From: Spartobacteria bacterium
GTDB lineage: Bacteria > Verrucomicrobiota > Verrucomicrobiia > Chthoniobacterales > UBA10450
Assembly (NCBI GenBank): GCA_003134785.1
Contig: PLCN01000011.1
Coordinates: 93,246-157,245 of the forward strand
DNA: 64,000 nt
Direction of reading: 5' to 3'
Below the pieces are notes generated by a model. It was given only the letters and a program-made list of their open reading frames with translations. It was not told the origin of the DNA and searched no databases. Shown here in pieces: positions 43,748-52,270 of this stretch. The stretch's first letter is position 1. Each line of letters begins with the position of its first letter. The position numbers and the translations under genes are program-made.

Positions 43748-44860
43748 ATGAGCGCCGTCCGCCTCCTCGTCGGCACCCGCAAGGGCGCGTTCGTCCTGAC
43801 CTCGGACGGCAAGCGCGACCAATGGAAGATCGACGGCCCGCACTTTGCCGGCTGGGAGATCTATCACCTCAAGGGTTCGCCCGTCGATCCGAACCGGATC
43901 TATGCCTCGCAATCCAGCGGTTGGTTCGGACAGTTGATTCAGCGCTCGCAGGACGGCGGCAAAACATGGGAGCCGGTCGGGAACGAGTTCGTCTACGACG
44001 GTACCCCAGGCACTCATCAGTGGTACGACGGCACTCAGCACCCATGGGAATTCAAGCGCGTCTGGCATCTCGAACCGTCGCTCACCGATCCTGATATCGC
44101 CTATGCGGGCGTGGAAGACGCCGCGCTGTTCCGCACCAAGGACGGCGGCAAATCCTGGCAGGAATTGCCCGGGCTGCGCGGCGCCAAAGGCAACCTTTGG
44201 CAACCGGGCGCCGGCGGTATGTGCCTTCACACCATTCTCCTCGACCCGAGCAACTCCGAGCGGATCTTCGTCGCCATCTCCGCGGCCGGCGCCTTCCGAA
44301 GCGACGACGCCGGCCAAACGTGGCGCCCGATCAACCAGGGATTGCGGTCCGAGCAAATCCCCGACCCGGAGGCCGAGGTTGGCCACTGCGTTCACCGCAT
44401 CGCGATGCATTCATCGCGTCCCGGCGTTCTCTTCATGCAAAAACACTGGGACGTCATGCGGAGCGAGAACGCGGGCGATTCCTGGAACGAAGTCAGCGGC
44501 AATTTGCCCTCCGATTTTGGATTCCCGATCGACGTTCACGCGCACGAGCCCGAGACCATTTACGTCGTCCCGATCAAGAGCGACTCCGAGCATTTCCCGC
44601 CCGACGGCAAACTGCGCGTTTACCGCAGCCGCTCCGGCGGAAACGAATGGGAAGCGCTCACGAACGGCCTCCCGCAAAGCGATTGCTACGTCAACGTCCT
44701 GCGCGACGCCATGTGCATCGACTCGCTCGATAAGTGCGGCGTTTATTTCGGCACCACCGGCGGACAAGTCTACGGATCGGCCGATGCCGGCGACACTTGG
44801 AAACCGATCGTCCGCGATCTTCCCGCCGTCCTCTCCGTTGAAGTACAGACGCTCGCATGA
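43748..44860 (+). CDS. BNR/sialidase-type beta-propeller protein
   Basis: A 370-residue protein without signal peptide, built of propeller blades with Asp-box-like motifs ([60 protein letters not shown]). It resembles the 'exo-alpha-sialidase/VPS10-like' proteins that are often paired with MoaD-like proteins; a true sialidase activity is not supported since the catalytic residues are not evident. ATG at 43748 follows GAAGGAG. Its stop overlaps the next gene (ATGA). Confidence 0.82.
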   Translation: MSAVRLLVGTRKGAFVLTSDGKRDQWKIDGPHFAGWEIYHLKGSPVDPNRIYASQSSGWFGQLIQRSQDGGKTWEPVGNEFVYDGTPGTHQWYDGTQHPWEFKRVWHLEPSLTDPDIAYAGVEDAALFRTKDGGKSWQELPGLRGAKGNLWQPGAGGMCLHTILLDPSNSERIFVAISAAGAFRSDDAGQTWRPINQGLRSEQIPDPEAEVGHCVHRIAMHSSRPGVLFMQKHWDVMRSENAGDSWNEVSGNLPSDFGFPIDVHAHEPETIYVVPIKSDSEHFPPDGKLRVYRSRSGGNEWEALTNGLPQSDCYVNVLRDAMCIDSLDKCGVYFGTTGGQVYGSADAGDTWKPIVRDLPAVLSVEVQTLA

Positions 44861-45153
44861 TTCGCGTCGCGCTCCCGTTCCATCTCCGCAAGCTCGCGAA
44901 GGTAGAGGGCGAGGTAGAGCTGGACATCACCGGCCCCGTCACCCAGTGCTCTATCTTGAATGCCCTCGAGGCGCGCTATCCGGTATTGCGCGGGACCATC
45001 CGCGATCACGTTACTTTCAAGCGTCGCGCCTTCGTCCGTTTTTTCGCCTGCGAACAAGACTTATCCCACGACCCACCCGACACTCCGCTCCCCGACGCCG
45101 TCGCCACTGGCGCCGAATCCTTTGTCGTTCTCGGCGCCATGGCAGGAGGCTAG
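44857..45153 (+). CDS. MoaD/ThiS-like ubiquitin-fold protein
   Basis: A 98-residue beta-grasp protein ([31 protein letters not shown]) ending in MAGG, the Gly-Gly tail used by sulfur carriers for adenylation and thiocarboxylation. Overlaps the propeller gene by 4 bases. No MoaE, ThiG or MoeB-type activating enzyme is near, so its client is unknown. Confidence 0.8.
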   Translation: MIRVALPFHLRKLAKVEGEVELDITGPVTQCSILNALEARYPVLRGTIRDHVTFKRRAFVRFFACEQDLSHDPPDTPLPDAVATGAESFVVLGAMAGG

Positions 45154-45174
45154 GCGCGAGTCCCTAAGCTGTAG

Positions 45175-45193
45175 CGGCGGTCTATGACCGCCG
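45175..45193. terminator. 8-bp hairpin between convergent genes
   Basis: CGGCGGTC (45175-45182) and GACCGCCG (45186-45193) form a perfect stem over TAT, 21 bases after the MoaD-like stop. The preceding CTGTAG links it to the interspersed repeat family. Could end transcription from either side. Confidence 0.5.
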
Positions 45194-45258
45194 AAGATTT
45201 GAGCGATGCTGCGGGTGGTTTGTCGATCAACCCTCAACCATCAACGCTCAACCGTCCC

Positions 45259-45702
45259 TTATTTAAGCACCATCTGGTGAAATTCGTACCAATCGTCCAG
45301 GTTGTTCAGGTTCACCGCGTCCTTTGGCGCTGAAGCGTCATCGGCCATGCCGCACGCCCCCAGCACGCCTTTACGCGTGTCGTCATCGTGATTATAACCG
45401 CGCACCGCGGCGTTATGCTTCTCGATGGCCTCCGGCGTAAGCGATTTCGCGTTCTCCTTTACCCACGCCTCAAATTCGGGATAGGTCGGCTTCCTCTGCT
45501 TGATGTAATCCTTTACCGCCTGTTCATCGAGCCCGAGCGCCGCACAGGTCATCGCATCGAATCCTCTCCCGATGCCCGGATAGCCAGCAGCAAGTTTACC
45601 CGCTGTTTCTAGTGAGACCCTTTGCCGGAGCCGTGGGAGGTGCAAAACGCCGAGTGGTCCGGCCGTGCCGGAGCTGATCAATGGAACGTAGGTGTCGCTC
45701 AT
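45259..45702 (-). CDS. DUF5069 protein
   Basis: A 147-residue soluble protein matching DUF5069, a family I associate with Verrucomicrobia and Planctomycetes. Visible features are LRQRVSLETAGKLAAGYPGIGRGFD (split near 27-50), TYPEFEAWVKENA and NLDDWYEFHQ at the C-terminus. Function unknown. ATG start; followed (on the plus side) by low-complexity CTCAACCATCAACGCTCAAC sequence. Confidence 0.75.
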   Translation of the reverse strand: MSDTYVPLISSGTAGPLGVLHLPRLRQRVSLETAGKLAAGYPGIGRGFDAMTCAALGLDEQAVKDYIKQRKPTYPEFEAWVKENAKSLTPEAIEKHNAAVRGYNHDDDTRKGVLGACGMADDASAPKDAVNLNNLDDWYEFHQMVLK

Positions 45703-45854
45703 AATGATGATGATTGTTTATGTTTTGGTTGCCCAGCCGGAGCAGGCGAATGCTTGAAGATTACGATTTCGACCAAGGCTAATGAGCCAGAGGCGCGAAG
45801 ACAATCCGATTTCTACCTTGGCCTTTTCTACCTTCTCCTTTCGGAGCCGCCTCG

Positions 45855-46016
45855 CTACTTATGCTCCTTCTTCTCGCTGGGCCAGGGGCGAACATCCGCT
45901 TTCATCTCAGCGACTCCGATTGACTCGCCGTTCTTTTGTCCAAGGAGACAAGATTGCGACGCAGCCCAGCCAAACGCTAAAAGGCCACTGAGGAGATTGG
46001 ATAACGCAGGCGGCAT
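45855..46016 (-). CDS. Possible 53-residue exported small protein
   Basis: An open frame from ATG 46016 to TAG 45855 encodes a hydrophobic N-terminal stretch (ALSNLLSGLLAFGWAASQSC) followed by a short polar tail ending SEKKEHK, the shape of a small secreted or lipoprotein-like peptide. It starts 7 bases after the stop of the lipoprotein gene at 46024 on the same strand. No clear ribosome-binding site. The remaining 45703-45854 shows nothing recognisable. Confidence 0.35.
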   Translation of the reverse strand: MPPALSNLLSGLLAFGWAASQSCLLGQKNGESIGVAEMKADVRPWPSEKKEHK

Positions 46017-46023
46017 ACCCGAT

Positions 46024-46593
46024 TCAGTTGCCCTGGCTCCAATTCGTCACTTTGACCGTCTGTCCGTTCTTCACCGAAACCCGGGCGTAAATCCATTGGG
46101 AAATCTCCTGCGTGCCCTCTACCGGCATGTAATTGTTGTCGTCCGCTGACCCCACTAACCTAAGGTCGGTATAATTGTGAATCCAACTAACCTTGGTCAC
46201 CACATAATAATCTCCCGGCGGGATGTGACGGAATTCGAAATTGCCATGCTCGTCCGTCTGGGTGGAGTGCAAATATTGGGAATAGCGCGGATCGGCGGGT
46301 CCGAGATTCTCTCCACCTTCGAATCTTCTCTTTACGAACTCAGTCGTGTAAGCATTGACGGGAGCAAGGTCGACCTCAATCTTCTGCGCAAATCGCGGCG
46401 AGCCATCTTCGACGGTGGAAGCCCGGCCCACCACAGACCCGGAACCGGTCCCGCGGGTCCGCGTGAAATCCGCTTCATTAAACGTCACCTGTCGCGGAAC
46501 GATCGCCTCCGCGCACGAAGAGAGCGCTAAGGCCGCTGCAACAAGAAGAGACACGGCTCCATCCCGTGCGAAGAGGAGTGCGGCGCGGTTCAT
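46024..46593 (-). CDS. Lipoprotein with carboxypeptidase-regulatory-like domain
   Basis: A 189-residue product. The signal peptide ends in LALSSC, so lipidation at Cys near 26 is predicted. The mature part contains STQTDEHGNFEFRHIPPGDYYVV, a regulatory-like (CNA-B/carboxypeptidase D) beta-sandwich motif, and ends in a short strand SVKNGQTVKVTNWSQGN. ATG at 46593 starts the signal peptide; the frame runs upstream to 46680 with a different, less convincing start. Role unknown. Confidence 0.68.
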   Translation of the reverse strand: MNRAALLFARDGAVSLLVAAALALSSCAEAIVPRQVTFNEADFTRTRGTGSGSVVGRASTVEDGSPRFAQKIEVDLAPVNAYTTEFVKRRFEGGENLGPADPRYSQYLHSTQTDEHGNFEFRHIPPGDYYVVTKVSWIHNYTDLRLVGSADDNNYMPVEGTQEISQWIYARVSVKNGQTVKVTNWSQGN

Positions 46594-46793
46594 ATGCCTT
46601 TTGCGCCAACTCTTCACTCTCACGGTCTGTCCGGTTCTGATCGCGAAGACTACCGAGTGGAGAAGTGAGAGAAGTTTCATGATAGAAAACTGATAGAGAA
46701 GGCGCGCATCTGCTCTGTGTCATCAATTTGTTTGCCGCTTGGAGAGATCGTTCGCGTTCAATCGGTGGTGGTAGCCGGCGGAGGCGTCCAACA

Positions 46794-47057
46794 TCATTGT
46801 TGAACAACATTGTGCGGCAAGTACGCCCGGATTTCGACGCCTTTGACGCCGCGAGTGTCAACGAGCAGTTTGCCCTGTTCGTCGACCAACGTTAAGCGCT
46901 GAGTCCGAATCTCGGTGGCGTTGATGATGGCATCGGAGTGTTTCGTCGCCGCGATTAACGCGACGCCGCACATGACGCAAAGCGTCGTGATCAGAGTGCG
47001 ATTTTGCCGTTCAAGGCGGTGGATGCGGGCTTGGATGTCGGAGAGCGCAGGCTTCAT
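46794..47057 (-). CDS. Small membrane-anchored coiled-coil protein
   Basis: An 87-residue product: short N-terminal coiled coil (DIQARIHRLERQNR), one membrane helix (TLITTLCVMCGVALIAA), then a small periplasmic beta part with the common TQRLTLVDEQGKLLVDTRG motif. ATG start. No family name; similar short domains occur in many Verrucomicrobia. Confidence 0.6.
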   Translation of the reverse strand: MKPALSDIQARIHRLERQNRTLITTLCVMCGVALIAATKHSDAIINATEIRTQRLTLVDEQGKLLVDTRGVKGVEIRAYLPHNVVQQ

Positions 47058-47299
47058 ATACGGTCTGACGAGATTGAGCTGACATTTTGCAGTTTAGTTC
47101 TGCCCTTTGTGGCGTTGAGACGGGCAAAGGCTTCTTATTCTCGTATCTCTCTACTTTCAGAGACCTTTTTACTTCCTCCACGGCTGCTTCGCTGATTGGA
47201 GTGGGGGCGATTCATTCGGTTAGGCGAGTTAGTTGCAGCCAGCGGGTCACTCACAATCCGGGTGCACGGTTGGCAATTTTGTCCATTCTACTGGCGATG

Positions 47300-48607
47300 C
47301 TATACGTCCGCGAGCAAATCAACGAAGGGCGTAGGCCAGTCGCGTCCGTAAACTTCCTCCACCATCTGTATGTGCTCCGAGGGTGCGTCAGCCTCAATGC
47401 ATCGAAGGTATTCAATGAAATCGGCCTTCTCGTTCTTCCGAAGAGAGAAAAAAAGCGCTGTCCCCGCCAATTCCTGCTGCAACTCTCTTTGCCTTGTGAA
47501 ATGTGAGATTTCCTTATCAACAAACATCGCGTCGCAAAATGGTGAGTATTGAGCCACGGCATCAATGTCGTTGTACATGCTGGCTTTCGGAAAGCGGTCC
47601 GATTTGCGGCCAGCATTGATGTCCCTAGCAATTGTTGCCCAGAGCAAAGCTGAAATCCGTACACCAGAAACCGCTCGGAAATGTTCAGAGATGAAGAACT
47701 CTCGGATACGCGCGATCCGTTCGTCCATGTTCGGGAAAGTCGGCGCCAGCTTTGTCATCATGCGCGTCACCAACACTAAGGCGGCAGGAGGGAAGCAGAC
47801 TTCGTCATCGAAGGGTGCATATCCCAGGTGCACTGCGGCGAAGCGCGCAGTGTAACGGGCGAACTGCTCCAAAATTTGCCTCCAATGCCCGGCCAATTCA
47901 TTCTCGAACGTTTCTCTAAAACTGAAAGTCGGGTCCTCGCGCCATTCCTTGCAAACCTCGCGCAGTCGCTGCGTGACAACAATATTCTTGGTTCTCAACG
48001 CCGCGGCAAAGCCCGGCAAGATGCAATTTAGTTCGATGCGATATCGATCCCGCCAGACATGCGGATTTCTTGTTAATGCAAAGTCCCAGCTGGAATCCGC
48101 TAGGCAGGGCTCACCGCCCATCCAACAATCGAATGCGCGCATAATCTGAGCGTGAAGCATAGTCCTAGGGTCTCGGAAACTGACATCGTGAGAAAGCTGG
48201 CGGAATACGGCGCGAATCTTCTCGTAGCGAGTGTCCACGACTGATTCATGATCATGGAGAGGCGAGTCCGGACAGACGATAAGTTGTAGCTTCGATAGAC
48301 GATCTAGCGTTTTGAAAAGCGTTAGATAGAACCCGTCAGAGCCAGTGTTTACAACGCCAACGTTGGCGGGATCCAATTCCTTCATCATGTTGCTAAAGAC
48401 GAATTGATCTAAATAGATAATGCGTTTCTTCACCGGTGGCAGCGCCAAGCGCTGGTCAAACCAACAATGAATGCAGCGTCGGACGTAGTGACGGTCACAT
48501 ATCATCAGGACGCCGAACGTTCCTTCAGTGCTACAATCGGGACACGCCCAGAACGGAGCGTGTACGAACTCTTTGACCTTCGGCGTTCTCGTCGGGCGGA
48601 GGTTCAC
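47300..48607 (-). CDS. Zinc-ribbon plus PIN-like domain protein, unknown function
   Basis: A 435-residue protein I cannot name. The N-terminus has a zinc-ribbon-like set (CPDC near 22, CDRHYVRRCIHC near 37-48). Next, IIYLDQFVFSNM (near 63) looks like the first Asp of a PIN-like fold, and near the C-terminal third CDAMFVDKE resembles the last acidic motif of PIN nucleases, with Asp also at CPDSPLHDHE. Lower GC and less biased codons than neighbours suggest transfer. GTG start overlaps a TGA of an upstream open frame. A nuclease or defence role is a guess. Confidence 0.55.
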   Translation of the reverse strand: MNLRPTRTPKVKEFVHAPFWACPDCSTEGTFGVLMICDRHYVRRCIHCWFDQRLALPPVKKRIIYLDQFVFSNMMKELDPANVGVVNTGSDGFYLTLFKTLDRLSKLQLIVCPDSPLHDHESVVDTRYEKIRAVFRQLSHDVSFRDPRTMLHAQIMRAFDCWMGGEPCLADSSWDFALTRNPHVWRDRYRIELNCILPGFAAALRTKNIVVTQRLREVCKEWREDPTFSFRETFENELAGHWRQILEQFARYTARFAAVHLGYAPFDDEVCFPPAALVLVTRMMTKLAPTFPNMDERIARIREFFISEHFRAVSGVRISALLWATIARDINAGRKSDRFPKASMYNDIDAVAQYSPFCDAMFVDKEISHFTRQRELQQELAGTALFFSLRKNEKADFIEYLRCIEADAPSEHIQMVEEVYGRDWPTPFVDLLADV

Positions 48608-48927
48608 TCCAATAAGTCGAGGTTTAACGATGCCACGTCAACGTGAACAAAGCAAATGAGGTCGGCGTAGACGATGCGGTTGTGGCAGCGCACGGGGACG
48701 AATTCGGCGTAGGCAATGTGCGTGGTAATGTGAACAATGCACTTCTCATCGGTTAACCGCGTGATCTCAGAAGGGGCTTATAGCACTTTCGCGCGAGAGT
48801 ATTCACTGGTAGGCTCTGGAATTACCATGGCGCGGCAACCGTTTCTGCAATTCTACAAACCGGGCATGCATTACGCCATCGGAGTAGGCGCCGTAAAGGA
48901 AAGGCCTGAACTTGCGTCATTGGTAGG
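48608..48927. other. Gene-poor stretch with a startless open frame
   Basis: On the minus strand an open frame of 57 codons (48777-48604) gives ITTHIAYAEFVPVRCHNRIV-type sequence and ends in a TGA that overlaps the next GTG (GTGA). It lacks a normal start codon except a late GTG. It may be the tail of a lost gene or part of the neighbouring one. Nothing else is recognisable in this 320-base region. Confidence 0.35.
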
Positions 48928-49167
48928 TCAATGTAATCGGTAAAGAAAACGTTTTCGCGAAAGCCAGTAGGCAATCACGCTGACAACCGCGAAGATGGCG
49001 AGCAGCAGGTTAACCATGTTGGGATCGTTCAGGTGGTAAGGGTTCGTCAGCCAGCCGCCGGTGATGAGATAGTAATAGAGCGCCGTGGCCGCGATCACGT
49101 GCACGACCGAAATCAACGCCGCTCTTAACAATGACGGCAGCGGCTCCGTTTTTTCAGGTTGTTCCAT
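48928..49167 (-). CDS. Small two-helix membrane protein
   Basis: A 79-residue product with two membrane helices (LISVVHVIAATALYYYLIT, NLLLAIFAVVSVIAYWL) joined by a short polar loop and a basic C-terminus (SRKRFLYRLH). ATG start. Between an intergenic stretch and the permease gene; function unknown. Confidence 0.6.
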   Translation of the reverse strand: MEQPEKTEPLPSLLRAALISVVHVIAATALYYYLITGGWLTNPYHLNDPNMVNLLLAIFAVVSVIAYWLSRKRFLYRLH

Positions 49168-49249
49168 GGCACAGTGTGACGGGAGCGCATGGAGCCGCGC
49201 AATCTCAGAACGCCTAACGTCTAACGCTCAACATCCAATCTCAGGCAGT

Positions 49250-51919
49250 TTAACTCCGCAAGGCTTGGACGGGGTCGATCCGCGTGGCGCGCCAGGCAGG
49301 AAGGAAGCACGCAGCCAATGCGACGAGCGTGAGAATGACGAAGGCAGAGCCAAATGCGAGTGGGTCGCGAGGACTAACCTGATAGAGAAGGCTGCCCATC
49401 AGCCGGGTGAGTAACAACGCTACCACCGCGCCGAGGACGACGCCGCCAGCTAAGAGGATAAGGCCGCGCGACATGACAAGTCGCAATAGATCAGCCGCGC
49501 CGGCGCCCAGGGCCATCCGCAAGCCTAGCTCGCGGGTGCCTTGCGAGACGGCGTAAGACATCACGGCGTATAGACCGATCGCAGCCAGAAAGAGTGCCAT
49601 TCCTCCGAACACAGCGAGTAACGTAACGGCGAGCCGTTGGTTGTAGCTCATGCGGTCGATTTGTTCCTGCATAGTGATAGTGTCGAGCGGCGAGAGATTG
49701 GGATCGAGCGCGTGAATCTCTTGCGTGAGCGCGGTCATCATGGCCCCGGGAGTTAGCCGGGTGCGAATGACAAGGCAGCAGTTCACAAACGGGTTCTGCC
49801 GCATCGGCACGTAGAAGAACGGCATCGGCGCCTCCAGTTTCGTGCGGTAGTTCGAAAGCTTCGCGACGCCGACGACCTGCATCCATTTGTCTTTGACCTG
49901 GAGACGCTGGCCGATCGGATCTTTCCCGGGCCAGTATTTCTCCGCCAACGTTTCGTTAATGATGGCGACGGGCGGCGCGTTCTCGTCGTCGTTGCGAGTG
50001 AATTCCCGGCCGGAGAGAATCGGGACGCCGATGGTGGCGAAGTATCCTTCGCTTACCGCGACGTAGTCAGCACTGGGTATCTCGTCGGGCGCGGCCTGGT
50101 AGCCATCGGTGGCGATGGTGGCGGTGGAGTAATTGCTGTAACTGAATGGCCGGACGCGCGCGATGGCGACGGACTCGATCCCTGGCAGGGAACGCACGCG
50201 CTCGAGGAGCTGGTCCTTGAAAGTCTTCGCGCGATCGAGTTTGTAGCCGGCGGAAAAGAGATCGATGCCAGCGGTGATGACATCGCGCGTGGCAAAACCG
50301 GGACTGGCGTTTTGGATTCGTTGAAGGCTTTGCAAAAGCAAACCCGCGCCGGCGAGCAAAACGAAACTGAGCGAGACCTGGAGGAGCACCAGGCCCGAGC
50401 GCAACCGCGAGCGGCCGTGGCCGCCCACGACGCCGCCGGATTCGGTCTTGAGCGCGCCGACGAGATCGACCTTGCTCGCCTGAAGGGCGGGAACGACCGC
50501 GAAGAACAAAGTGGAGAGGACGCAAACACCGGCGCTCAAGGCGAGCACGCGCCAATCGATCGCGCCGGGATAATTAATGATGATCCCGGGCGCGGGCGTT
50601 GGGAACGCGAGCACGAGCGCGTTCCGGCACCAGTGCGCGACGGCGACGCCGCCGGCGGTGGCGATGGCGGCGAGGATGAGACCCTCCGTGAAAAGCTGCT
50701 GCACCAGACGGCCGCGGCAGGCGCCGAGTGCCAGGCGCACTGTCATCTCCTGCCGGCGCAGGAGAGACCTAACGAGCAGAAGGTTGCTGACGTTGGCACA
50801 GGCGATAAGGAGCACGAACACGACCACGGCCAGCGCGATCGAGAGCGTAGGTAGAATCCCAGCCGCGCCGTTGAAAGGAGTCTTCCACAAAGGCAGGAGT
50901 TGGAAGCCATGACCGCGGTTTGTCTCGGGAAAATCTTTCTCGAGCCGCTTCGACGCGGCTGTGATCTCGTCTTGCGCCTGTTGCATGGAGACGCCGGGTT
51001 TGAGAAAGACATAGGCTTCAATCCAGCGCGAGCCGCGGTCCTCGAGCTTGTAGCCGGTGGAGTCGAAGGTCTCCTGCATCGAGGTCGGGACCCAGAACTG
51101 GAAAGCATAGCCTACAAACGTGCCGTAAAAATTTTCCGGCGCGACGCCGATGATGGTATGTTGCACGCCATTGAGGTATTGCGTTTTGCCGATGATGCCG
51201 GAATCGCCTTTGTAACGGTTCTGCCACGTCTCGTAACTAATCACGGTGACGGGGTGGGCGTTGCGTCCCGTGCCTTCTTCGGGGTTGAAGCCGCGGCCGA
51301 GAATCGGCCGCACCCCAAGCGCATCGAAATAATTCGCGGAGACGATGCCGCCGGTCGCGCGCTCGGCCCGGTCGCCGATGCTAAGTGTCGTGCCCATGAT
51401 CCGGTCGACGATGAAGGAGTCGATGAGCGTGGAGTTTTTTTGCAGGTCGAGAAAGTCGGGATAGGAGAGTCCGTCGAAACCAGCCGCGCCGCGGGTCGTG
51501 CCAGTGAGAGCAAACATCCGCTCCTCGTACTGGACCAACGGATAGGGATGGAACAGGATTCCTTCGATCCAGCTTAACACGGCCGCGTTAGTCCCAATGC
51601 CAAGGGTGAGGCATAGAATCGCAAGGAAGGAAAAGCTGGGATTGCGCCAAAGCATCCGGACACCGAAGCGGAGGTCCTGCCAGAGCTGGTCGGCCGAAAG
51701 CCAGACCCGCTCGTCGCGCGCCGCTTCCTTGATTTGTTCGACGCCCCCAAATTCTTTCAGCGCCGCGTTTCGCGCATCTCCTGGCGACATGCCGTCAGCG
51801 ATGTGGCGCTCGATCAAGCCCTCGAGATGCTGCCTTAACTCCTCGGCCATTTCAGCCTCGCCGTTCTTCTTGCGAAAGAGTCCGAATAACCGGGAGAACC
51901 AGGAATGAAGTTCAGCCAT
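49250..51919 (-). CDS. ADOP-type (MacB-like) ABC transporter permease, second copy
   Basis: An 889-residue member of the duplicated orphan permease group. It has the N-terminal PadR-linked extension (AEEMAEELRQHLEGLIERH-like helix near 25-45), then LWQDLRFGVRMLWRNPSFSF, GIGTNAAVLSWIEGILF, a MacB-type periplasmic domain, and FtsX helices in both halves; ends ARRATR-like WRATRIDPVQALRS. ATG at 51919, 5 bases after the PadR gene, shows these are cotranscribed. The longer frame reaching 52060 overlaps padR and is not the start. Confidence 0.9.
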   Translation of the reverse strand: MAELHSWFSRLFGLFRKKNGEAEMAEELRQHLEGLIERHIADGMSPGDARNAALKEFGGVEQIKEAARDERVWLSADQLWQDLRFGVRMLWRNPSFSFLAILCLTLGIGTNAAVLSWIEGILFHPYPLVQYEERMFALTGTTRGAAGFDGLSYPDFLDLQKNSTLIDSFIVDRIMGTTLSIGDRAERATGGIVSANYFDALGVRPILGRGFNPEEGTGRNAHPVTVISYETWQNRYKGDSGIIGKTQYLNGVQHTIIGVAPENFYGTFVGYAFQFWVPTSMQETFDSTGYKLEDRGSRWIEAYVFLKPGVSMQQAQDEITAASKRLEKDFPETNRGHGFQLLPLWKTPFNGAAGILPTLSIALAVVVFVLLIACANVSNLLLVRSLLRRQEMTVRLALGACRGRLVQQLFTEGLILAAIATAGGVAVAHWCRNALVLAFPTPAPGIIINYPGAIDWRVLALSAGVCVLSTLFFAVVPALQASKVDLVGALKTESGGVVGGHGRSRLRSGLVLLQVSLSFVLLAGAGLLLQSLQRIQNASPGFATRDVITAGIDLFSAGYKLDRAKTFKDQLLERVRSLPGIESVAIARVRPFSYSNYSTATIATDGYQAAPDEIPSADYVAVSEGYFATIGVPILSGREFTRNDDENAPPVAIINETLAEKYWPGKDPIGQRLQVKDKWMQVVGVAKLSNYRTKLEAPMPFFYVPMRQNPFVNCCLVIRTRLTPGAMMTALTQEIHALDPNLSPLDTITMQEQIDRMSYNQRLAVTLLAVFGGMALFLAAIGLYAVMSYAVSQGTRELGLRMALGAGAADLLRLVMSRGLILLAGGVVLGAVVALLLTRLMGSLLYQVSPRDPLAFGSAFVILTLVALAACFLPAWRATRIDPVQALRS

Positions 51920-51924
51920 AAGAG

Positions 51925-52257
51925 CTAGGTGGCGGAGAGCACGAGATCGATTCCACTGGTAATGCGGGACCAATGCTCGGTTTCCGCGGAGAGTTGTTTT
52001 CGGCCGGCGGCTGTCAGCTTGTAGTAGCGCGCTTTGCGATTGTTCTCGGAAACGTCCCACTCGCCCTTGATCCAGCCTTGCGCCTCGAGGCGATAAAGCG
52101 CGGGATAAAGCGAGCCTTGTTCCACCTTCAGAATCTCTTTCGACATCTGCCGAATGCGGTCGGCGATTTCGAGTCCATGCCTCGGCTCGTGCTGAAGCGA
52201 TTTCAGAATCAGCATGTCGAGCGTGCCGTAAACGAGATCGGGTTTGTCTCTAGCCAT
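51925..52257 (-). CDS. PadR-family transcriptional regulator
   Basis: A 110-residue winged-helix regulator: LVYGTLDMLILKSLQHEPRHG, VEQGSLYPALYRLEAQGWI, YYKLTAAGRKQL are standard PadR blocks. ATG at 52257. PadR genes of this type commonly precede ADOP permeases and are thought to repress them on sensing a small molecule. A pair of short palindromes at 53970-54019 upstream of the operon is a candidate binding site. Confidence 0.9.
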   Translation of the reverse strand: MARDKPDLVYGTLDMLILKSLQHEPRHGLEIADRIRQMSKEILKVEQGSLYPALYRLEAQGWIKGEWDVSENNRKARYYKLTAAGRKQLSAETEHWSRITSGIDLVLSAT

Positions 52258-52270
52258 AACGCTTTGCTTC

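Noticed and set aside
45622..46149. 175-codon plus-strand frame
   Set aside because: Overlaps two minus-strand genes on either side, has atypical composition and no ribosome-binding site; a small minus-strand frame fits the gap better.
48737..48943. 68-codon plus-strand frame in the gene-poor stretch
   Set aside because: No recognisable domain, and it overlaps the end of the two-helix membrane protein gene.
50312..51577. Plus-strand frames of 180 and 225 codons inside the ADOP gene
   Set aside because: Antisense to a well-supported permease; composition is charged and repetitive without family match.
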